DNA of 64,000 bases from Paragorgia papillata. Its lineage: Eukaryota > Cnidaria > Anthozoa > Scleralcyonacea > Coralliidae. Positions within the stretch are counted from its first letter, which is position 1, and every line of letters begins with the position of its first letter. Below, one piece after another: positions 52,967-64,000 of the stretch. Position numbers and translations under genes: made by a program. The notes beneath the pieces are model-generated. The model made no database searches. It saw nothing but the letters and a program-made list of their open reading frames with translations, and was not told the origin of the DNA. The stretch spans positions 5,961,001-6,025,000 of the forward strand of contig JAWNZC010000314.1 in assembly GCA_035771165.1 (NCBI GenBank). Reading direction: 5' to 3'.

Positions 52967-53175
52967 CTAAATCAATTACGGTTGTCCTGGCCAAAGCCAA
53001 AAGGTCAAAGCCAAGCGCGAAAATGCTCGTTAATAATCCCCAGAGAGGCAAGTTTGATTTATTTGCATGATTTTGACCTATAAATATAGTAAATGTGTAC
53101 TAATCGCGCTTGGCTTTGACCTTTTGGCTTTAGCTTTTTGGCTTTGGCCAGGACAACCTTAATTGATTTAACTGT
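52961..53175. mobile_element. MITE with tacagctaaatcaatta ends, copy 2
   Basis: atacagctaaatcaattacg at the left, ttaattgatttaactgtat at the right, and ggccaaagccaaaaggtcaa against ttgaccttttggctttagc inside, as in 25849-26060. It is inserted at the edge of a TA run (52928-52960). Confidence 0.85.
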
Positions 53176-53396
53176 ATCTCCACATACTGAATGCCCAACG
53201 GCCAACGCAGCCAGGTGAAGAAGCAGACACAATGTATTGTCGGCGACACTGCATATATTCCTCTTTCATACTCGGAAATCCTGGCCCTATACCACTTCAC
53301 TGAAATATAAATACTTGATCTCTGTGAGCATGCAGCCTAAATATAATCCTCTTTAGCACTATAACAATAAGACAAGTGCTGAGCGTAGAACAAGGG

Positions 53397-53581
53397 GGAG
53401 GGAGAGGGAGAGGGAGAGGGAGAGGGAGAGGGGGAGGGAGAGGGAGAGGGAGAGGGAGAGGGAGAGGGAGAGGGAGAGGGAGAGGGAGAGGGAGAGGGAG
53501 AGGGAGAGGGAGAGGGAGAGGGAGAGGGAGAGGGAGAGGGAGAGGGAGAGGGAGAGGGAGAGGGAGAGGGAGAGGGAGAGG

Positions 53582-53666
<85 letters not shown>

Positions 53667-53703
53667 TAAGTGAGAGTGAGAGTGAGACTGTGAGAGTGAG
53701 ACT

Positions 53704-53735
<32 letters not shown>
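53397..53735 (+). repeat. (GGGAGA)n then (GTGAGA)n hexanucleotide repeat
   Basis: About 31 units of gggaga, then a single switch at about 53585 to about 22 units of gtgaga with a few aagtgag and actgtgag variants. The Arg-Gly, Arg-Val and Leu-Ser/Leu-Pro frames are artefacts. Confidence 0.97.
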
Positions 53736-53743
53736 TTTTCACA

Positions 53744-53790
53744 GAAATAAATTCCAACACAGCCAGGTGAAGAATCAGACATAGTTTAAC
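53744..53790 (-). repeat. Copy of 'gtctgattcttcacctggct' repeat
   Basis: On - it reads actatgtctgattcttcacc then tggctgtgttggaatttatt, matching 19672-19712. Confidence 0.6.
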
Positions 53791-54427
53791 CGACGCTACC
53801 CTGGCTTAAACGTTTTTTGAACGTATAGCTTAAAAAGTTACTGTTCATGACCCAACGTTTCGACATTCTGATCTAGAGTGATCTAGTGTCCTCATCAGGG
53901 GTGATCGTTGTGAAGACAGGTTCCATACTTATACTCTCATAGAACAAAAAGTGGGCTCGTGGGTAAATGGGGTTAATTAATCCCCACCTTTCTACCCAGT
54001 TAGCTTACCTCTCTTTAAGCGATGCACGTGTTATTCGTAGTTCATCTGGTCCATTCGTCGATATTGCCAGTCTCAGCTAAAACAGAAAATAACAGGAAAT
54101 CAACTCACACTAACTTCTTCAATTAAGGAGCTACAAAAAACCCGAAGTGTGTTATTTAAAGCAACATTATAATTACGCATATAATTATTTTAATTATTCA
54201 TTTTTCCGGAGGTCGTTTAAAACGAAACTCGTCATTCTTATTTATATACGATAACTTCCCAGAATAACAATCATTGTTATTTATACAATACCCTGGTTGC
54301 TACGCGTGTTTTCATTGGTTGTTGGCCACGATCTATTAGAGGACAGACACATTGACACGTCAGATCACGTCAGCTGACTTCTGGCAAGAGTTTCGATAAA
54401 AACCTTTTAAATTTTTGTATTGTATAA

Positions 54428-54614
54428 AACAAATAGATTCCATTTTTTGTTGTCTGTTCAGTTATAGATGCACAGAAGACGTCACAACGTGGTTAAGAAC
54501 ATCAGTGACCCACTCGACTGCGTCTCGTGGGCCACGTTTTTGTTCTTACCACGTTGTGACGTCATCTGTGCATCTATAACTGAACAGCCAACGGCAAAAT
54601 GGAATCTATTTGTT
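54428..54614. mobile_element. MITE with acaaatagattcc ends, copy 2
   Basis: aaacaaatagattccatttt and aaaatggaatctatttgtt, tcagttatagatgcacagaa and its complement, and the central gacgtcacaacgtggtaaga pair. Same layout as 33593-33778, with different sequence between the ends. Confidence 0.85.
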
Positions 54615-54696
54615 AAATAGCTAACGTTTCGCTGAATACAACTATGACTGTCATTGGTTGGTTTGTGGTCACATGACCTTAGCTAAATTTCAATGT

Positions 54697-54768
54697 ATAC
54701 CGAGCGGGCAACAATTGAGAACTTATTGCCTGCTCGGGAAATAAGTTTTCAATTGTTGCCCGCTAGAA
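54697..54768. repeat. Hairpin cgagcgggcaacaattgaga
   Basis: gagcgggcaacaattgagaa pairs with tttcaattgttgcccgct; the two short inner copies gcctgctcggg and cgagcggg are a further related pair. Confidence 0.7.
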
Positions 54769-55299
54769 CTTTGAACTCCTCACGGTATCTCGCTTGGTAC
54801 GAAAACAAAGAATATTTATATCTTCAGATCCCAACGTTAAGGACAGATTTATTGCATCGAGAGCAGCGCGCAAGCCCTCGAAATCTCCTCTCTTGTAATC
54901 ATAATTTCCTCGTCTGTCTGATTGACAACTTGGCTGGCGGCCATTTTGAATAAACGCTGTAGGTGATTATCGAGAATTAATCCGAAGTAGCTCGACCAAT
55001 CAGCGCGCGTGATTTTCTATAATCACTGGTGTATTTATTGCTGCCGACCGAAGGGAGGCAGCTCACTATTCTTGACGTTGCCTCATGCCCAGTCCTTTTT
55101 CCGAGCTATGTATAGCCGACCAGATCTCGATTTGTTAAATTTTGCGTTTGTTTGTTTAATATTTATCTGTCGGCATTACGTCATCAATATATGAGCTGAT
55201 GGGACTCAGTGCGCATGTTCCGCTACACGTTGCCTTCGATATTCAGAGCTTCTCGAAGTTCTTCCTCGACAGAAAATTCACGGTAAGAACAAATACATC

Positions 55300-57283
55300 A
55301 TGTCTTTACTTTCTCGTGGAAGTATTCATCAAGGCCATGAAGGTTTCAGTGGCCAGTCTCGAGGAAAGCAGTGTTCTTTCATGAGTTTATCGGCGCTGTT
55401 AACAGCACAAACTATTCCAGTTATCGAGTGGAACTCGACAACCATTGACAATGTCTTAGTACAAGGAGACAACATGTACTTGAATGCTTTTAACAATGAT
55501 CTCATTCCTCGTGAGGGATTTCTGTCACTGAACAACTTACCAACTGTTGTTTGTTGTCGTTGGTTAGAAGACAAGTCAAAGAACTCGTCCATTGAGACAT
55601 GCCGATCAGTGATCGACACAAATATTATATCGCCCGTTGAGGCACAAAAATATACTGTTGATCTGCCCATTGTGGCGGAGCCCGTTGAGGCACAAACTAA
55701 TATTGATCTGCCCATTGTGGCGGAGCCCATTGAGGCACAAACTAATATTGATCTGCCCATTGTGGTGGAGCCCATTGAGGCAGAAAATAAAAAACAAATA
55801 TGGTTTATAAATTATAGAAAAGACCACCAAGGTCTGATCAGTAGTGAGCATGAAGTTGAGGCTCCCTACTTTACCATTCGTTCAGCTTTGATGAATACTT
55901 TTACAAATGACAATTATGCTTTTTTAATATTAGAAGGCTATATGATGGCCTTGATAAAGGGTCTAGATTATTTTTATTTATTTGATCCTCATGCCAGAAA
56001 TTGTAATGGCATGCCTGATCCTAATGGCACTGCTGTTGTCATGAAATACGATGATATCATTGAATTAGAGGAATATTTATGTTCTCTGTCAAGTGAATTA
56101 AATACAAATTTATTTGAAATTGTCCCGGTTCAATTGCATGTAAATCAATTCCGTAAACATTCGGAAGAAACCAAAAGTGAAAAGCGAACTAGACTTGAAA
56201 AGGATAGAAAGTATCGAAAAAGAAAACGATCAGAAGAAACTCAAAGTGAAAAACAAACTAGACTTGAAAATGATAAAAAGTTTCAAAAAAGAAAACAATC
56301 AGAGGAAACTGACAGTGAGAAACAAACAAGACTTGTAAATGTTAGAGAGTCACAACAAAAAAAATGGTCAGAGGAAACTGACAGTGAGAAACAAACAAGA
56401 CTTGTAAATGCTAGAGAGTCACAACAAAAAAAATGGTCAGAGGAAACTGACAGTGAGAAACAAACAAGACTTGTAAATGCTAGAGAGTCGCAACAAAAAA
56501 AACGGTCAGAGGAAACTGACAGTGAGCAACAAACAAGACTTGTAAATGCTAGAGAGTCGCAACGAAAAAAACGGTCAGAGGAAACTGACAGTGAGAAACA
56601 AGCTAGACTTGAAAGAGCTAGAATCTATCAAAAAAGAAAACGAGCAGAGAAAGCTCATATTGATAAAGAAAAACTGTCACAGACCCAAATAACAAATCAG
56701 CAGGAATATTTAAAAGAATTTGACATCACAAAAAGTGGTGGGATTGAACAACAATGTTGGGCAAAATCTAACATTAATAAATTCCATAAATCAGTTGAAT
56801 TTTCTATCACTCAATGTACAATTTGTCAAGAGGCATGGCCATTAAAATCTAAACCAAGGTCACCTAATGATTATGTGTGTTCAAGATGTTCTAGAGATAA
56901 AAAATCTCCCAAAAAGTTTTCACTTGAAAATTCAATGATTCCTTCGTGTGTTCCACATGAGTTACAAAACTTGACTCAAGTTGAGGAAATGTTTGATTGC
57001 TCGTGCTCTCCCTATCATGAGAGTTTATATTAAACCTGGTGGACAAAGAGGTTACTCAGGGCATTGTATTAACTTGCCACAAAATGTGAAAGAGCTTGCA
57101 ACCTCTTTGCCAAGATATCCTAAAGACTTGGCTGTGATTATTGTCAAAGTCAAAGGGAAAGATAACACATTCAAAGATGTGACTGTGAGAAGACAAAAAG
57201 TACACAATGCATTATTGTGGCTAATACATAATAATTGTCATTATGCTGAGTTAAAAATTAATGAACATGCATTAAACTCCTAA
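55300..57283 (+). pseudogene. Helitron-type protein, N-terminal part only, frameshifted
   Basis: The frame 55300-57033 (577 codons) begins with HQGHEGFSGQSRGKQCSFMS and continues to YFTIRSALMNTF and YMMALIKGLDYFYLFDPHAR, then NGMPDPNGTAVVM. This is the OTU/protease-like front I know from Helitron-type proteins of cnidarians. A segment VEAQTNIDLPIVAEPI is repeated about three times at 55680-55780. From 56150 to 56640 a 23-residue unit (SEETDSEKQTRLVNARESQQ plus KKW) repeats seven times and would be charged and helical. A zinc-binding-like part follows (CTICQEAW, then CSRC). At the T run near 56990 the frame breaks by one base; the next frame (to 57283) gives [19 protein letters not shown] and [14 protein letters not shown], typical of DUF6570. 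It ends at a stop, and no helicase or Rep domain follows. It may be a decayed Helitron, or a host gene derived from one if the shift is an assembly error. Confidence 0.7.
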
Positions 57284-58640
57284 ATATGCTACAACAAGGG
57301 AAGCACCAGCTCGTCCGCCATAATCAGGGTTCTGGTATAAACGTCACTGCTAACAAGTTTAAAAACAACCTTAAAAACACAAGGCTTTTTTTCTTTTACA
57401 CCCTTATCCAATTTTGTACCAGGCAGCACTTCCTTGCGATAGTAACTTCTAGTACTAAATATATATACAAACAGGTTTCAGAATTGCTTTCAGCTTTTCA
57501 TCTCGCGTGTAAAGTGGACTCCACGCACGTCGAGATCAGCACTCTCACCGGGCTCCGGGCCTTCGGCCCTCCGCCCGGGCCTTCGGCCCTCCGCTCGGGC
57601 TCGGGGACAAGACGCCTGCTCATTACTTTGCAAATATTGGCGTAGCCTTCGCACATCTAGAAAACCTGAAGAACAGCGTGCGTATATTAAGTGTTTGTTA
57701 AAAAGTACAGTTAGAGGTAAACTCCGATTGTCGACACAAATTCTCTATATATGGTCTTATATGAAGTACTTGGTTCCATGAAGCAATTTAGTGTAAACAA
57801 GCTTCGCCGAATAATTCAACGATCTAGACAAAACGACAAAACCTATAGTGTTGAATTCGGCAGATTCAAGCGATGGTTCCGATATAGAATTCATGTAAAA
57901 TCGTACCAACAGAAAATATTTAAACATGTTTTGAAACACATTGGAAGCCATTTTGAAACGTCATTGTTTCCATAGCAACAACCGTTGCTATTTATTTGGT
58001 AACAGTTTTTGATTGTCAGACCTTTTAACTATGCATAACATTTAGTTTTATTCTTTTTCCGAATTGTTTATACACGTGTTTTGGACTCTCAAACTTATAT
58101 TTTCTATTTTTCAAGAAACTGTATGGAGCCACCTTAAGCACCATTCGATACTTCAAATGTGAGAAAATAGTTGCTTAAAATTTAAGAGCACAATTCACTA
58201 CTTCAAACGGGGGAACATAGTTGCTTAAAATCTAGGCACCAAATTCGATACTAAAAATTAAAGCAACCATTAGCTTCAAATGCAAGTGCTTAATGCTTAC
58301 GGTTTAAAGTGCCTATACAACGAAATTTTCAAGTTGGAGAAAATGACATTAACGTAAAGTAAAGTTTGAGATAACTTCTTTCGATTGTGAAAGTTTCAGG
58401 GCGAATAATCAAAGGAAAGTATGTTTGTTTAGCGTTTGAAAAACGGGCTTTTGGCCCAAAAAGTTGAGACATATTTTATTCCACAACTAATGACATCACT
58501 AGGCTCTACATGAATTCTTATTGTTATCGAACAGACTGTTCAAAACACTCTTTAGAAAACTAAACTCTCGTGGGAAAGTGTTCACAAAGGTGTGTAAAAT
58601 TTATTCATTCCGAGTTATTTGTTTTAAAATATACATAGTC
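57284..58640. other. Intergenic sequence, GC-rich hairpin and short direct repeats
   Basis: 57550-57600 has gggccttcggccctccgc twice in tandem and can form a strong hairpin; whether it is a Helitron 3' hairpin is not clear, since I do not see a definite CTRR end beside it. 58130-58265 has three diverged units around catagttgcttaaaat. No gene is seen. Confidence 0.45.
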
Positions 58641-58679
58641 GTCTTATGAGTAATATCTTAATATCTTCAAAAACTCATT

Positions 58680-58985
58680 AATAATTCATGAGGAAAATAC
58701 AAAGGAAATCAGTACCATGTCCGTGGTTTTATACCTGATAAAACTTCTTGACGTCAGAAAGAATACTAATGAACATACAATTTTATATAAAGAATACTAA
58801 TGAACATACAACTTTATATAAAGAATACTAATGAACATAACATCCAATAACGAATCGTTTTTGAAGCCATTCAAAACACTCGCATCACGTGTTTTATCAG
58901 ATATAAAACACTCGGGCTGCGCCCTCGTGGTTTTAAATCTGATAAAACACTCCTGCTCGTGTCTTAAATATTACTTAAAGATGTA
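58680..58985. mobile_element. Modular 'aattcatgag' repeat, 'gataaaaca' subtype
   Basis: aataattcatgaggaaaata, accatgtccgtggttttata, three tandem aaagaatactaatgaacata units, gaagccattcaaaacactcg, ttttatcagatataaaacac, and gggctgcgccctcgtgg. It is the counterpart of 35690-36000 in opposite sense. Confidence 0.75.
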
Positions 58986-59071
58986 TTGGCATAAATTCAG
59001 AGGAATTGAGAGCGCTTTACCGAAATGACCTTGCAAACCTTAATGAAGACTTCCTTTAAGCACAGTAAAAC

Positions 59072-59598
59072 TTAGCCTGCGCGCAGTCTCTACGCGGAAA
59101 TGGAATATGTTTCCTGTAGAGACTGCGAATCGGAACGCAAAAGCTTGTTCTGGTCACGTGGGTATCCCCAAGACACGATCGGAAATGGCGGCTGGTCGAG
59201 GCTCGCGAAATACGGACTGACCCGTATTAGCTACGCATGCGTAGAACGAATATCTTGCGTGTAAACGTCATCAATACACGGCCAACAACTCACTTGAGCC
59301 AGCACGCACGTGGACTGCGAACTGCCCAATGAAAGTGGCCGATTTTCTATGCGATTTCCGATCGAGATGTGGGGAAAGAACCGATTAGTTATTTGCAAAT
59401 TATGCAAAATTTATCCTAAGGAATGCCAATGTGCCCAAGACAAAAGCAAGATGGCGTGTATCGATGCTGCTTAAAATCAGGTTCTTTCCCCACATTCTTG
59501 GGGAAACCCACGTGACCAGAACAAGCTTTTGCGTTCTGATTCGCAGTCTCTACAGGAAACCTATTCCGTTTCCGCGTAGAGACTGCACTTAGGCTAAG
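59072..59598. mobile_element. Foldback with TTAGCCTGC ends
   Basis: ttagcctgcgcgcagtctct and its complement agagactgcacttaggctaa form the ends; inside, gcaaaagcttgttctggtca pairs with tgaccagaacaagcttttgc. The loop region is near 59230-59400. It is the largest CCTGC-ended element here and sits just beyond the last ZnT exon. Confidence 0.85.
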
Positions 59599-59678
59599 TA
59601 AAACTGCAAACTGTTCACACAGTAAAATCATTATTTGACGGCATTCAGCCATCTATCAAACCATTATTACAAGCAGTC

Positions 59679-63850
<4,172 letters not shown>

Positions 63851-64000
63851 CTAGAAAGAAGAGGAGCAGAAGACTGTTAGTCTGTTCATTTATTTTGAAG
63901 ATAATTCTCACATTTTATTCCCTGAAAGAAATTAACTTTAGCGTTAGTTTAATTTATTAGACACTGAAATAAAGTTAATTATTTGAAAGTTTTCATGGCG
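63851..64000. other. ZnT intron, right edge of window
   Basis: AT-rich sequence without a further recognisable exon. The acceptor TTTCTAG for the exon 63850-63745 lies at its left edge. Confidence 0.6.

Noticed and set aside
53297..53782. 161-codon Leu-Thr/Leu-Pro frame and Arg-Gly frame
   Set aside because: Hexamer repeat read in different frames.

Overview
This is a 64 kb stretch of a metazoan nuclear genome. Genes are split by GT-AG introns, and most of the sequence is transposon remnants, foldback elements and microsatellites. Several repeat types (a tRNA-headed SINE, CCTGC-ended elements, C-terminal fragments of non-LTR reverse transcriptases, a Helitron-type protein with an OTU/protease-like front and a DUF6570-like back) are of kinds I associate with cnidarians, above all anthozoans. 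That assignment is inference, and a sponge is not excluded.

The core of the window is a tail-to-tail pair of receptor tyrosine kinase genes of the ROR/MuSK type. RTK-A is on + (15171-27803) and RTK-B on - (47670-32258). I could build both from signal peptide to stop. Each has nine coding exons and the same series of intron phases (1,2,1,1,1,0,0,1), so they are an inverted duplicate pair. Both encode signal peptide, ten-cysteine Frizzled-type CRD, one transmembrane helix and a kinase with every catalytic motif I looked for. RTK-B carries an extra six-cysteine trefoil (P-type)-like module in front of its CRD. RTK-A has a 34-base exon of the same phase in that place. Trefoil-Frizzled-kinase is the most unusual protein arrangement in the window.

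To the left, on - (13254 to 6684 and probably beyond), is part of a gene whose first exons encode an RIIa/Dpy-30-like dimerisation-docking domain and whose later exons resemble C8orf34 (VEST1). It starts about 1.9 kb from RTK-A and is transcribed away from it. To the right, on - (63850 to 59679), are the last three exons of an SLC30 (ZnT) zinc transporter whose front lies beyond the window. Between RTK-B and the transporter is a Helitron-type gene with a one-base frameshift and no helicase (55300-57283).

The rest is repeats. Base 1 to about 1480 is a degenerate satellite. hAT-type elements with 8-base target duplications lie at 1484-1813, 34752-35390 and 39100-40054; the last keeps a transposase dimerisation-domain remnant. 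A Tigger/pogo-type element with TA duplications lies at 8734-10665 and holds other foldbacks. Non-LTR 3' ends lie at 26800-27398 and 60125-60790. Many foldback/MITE families occur two to eight times each. RTK introns are packed with short-unit repeats (GTTT, TTG, CCTGC, AAGG, GGTT/GTTC, AAAC).
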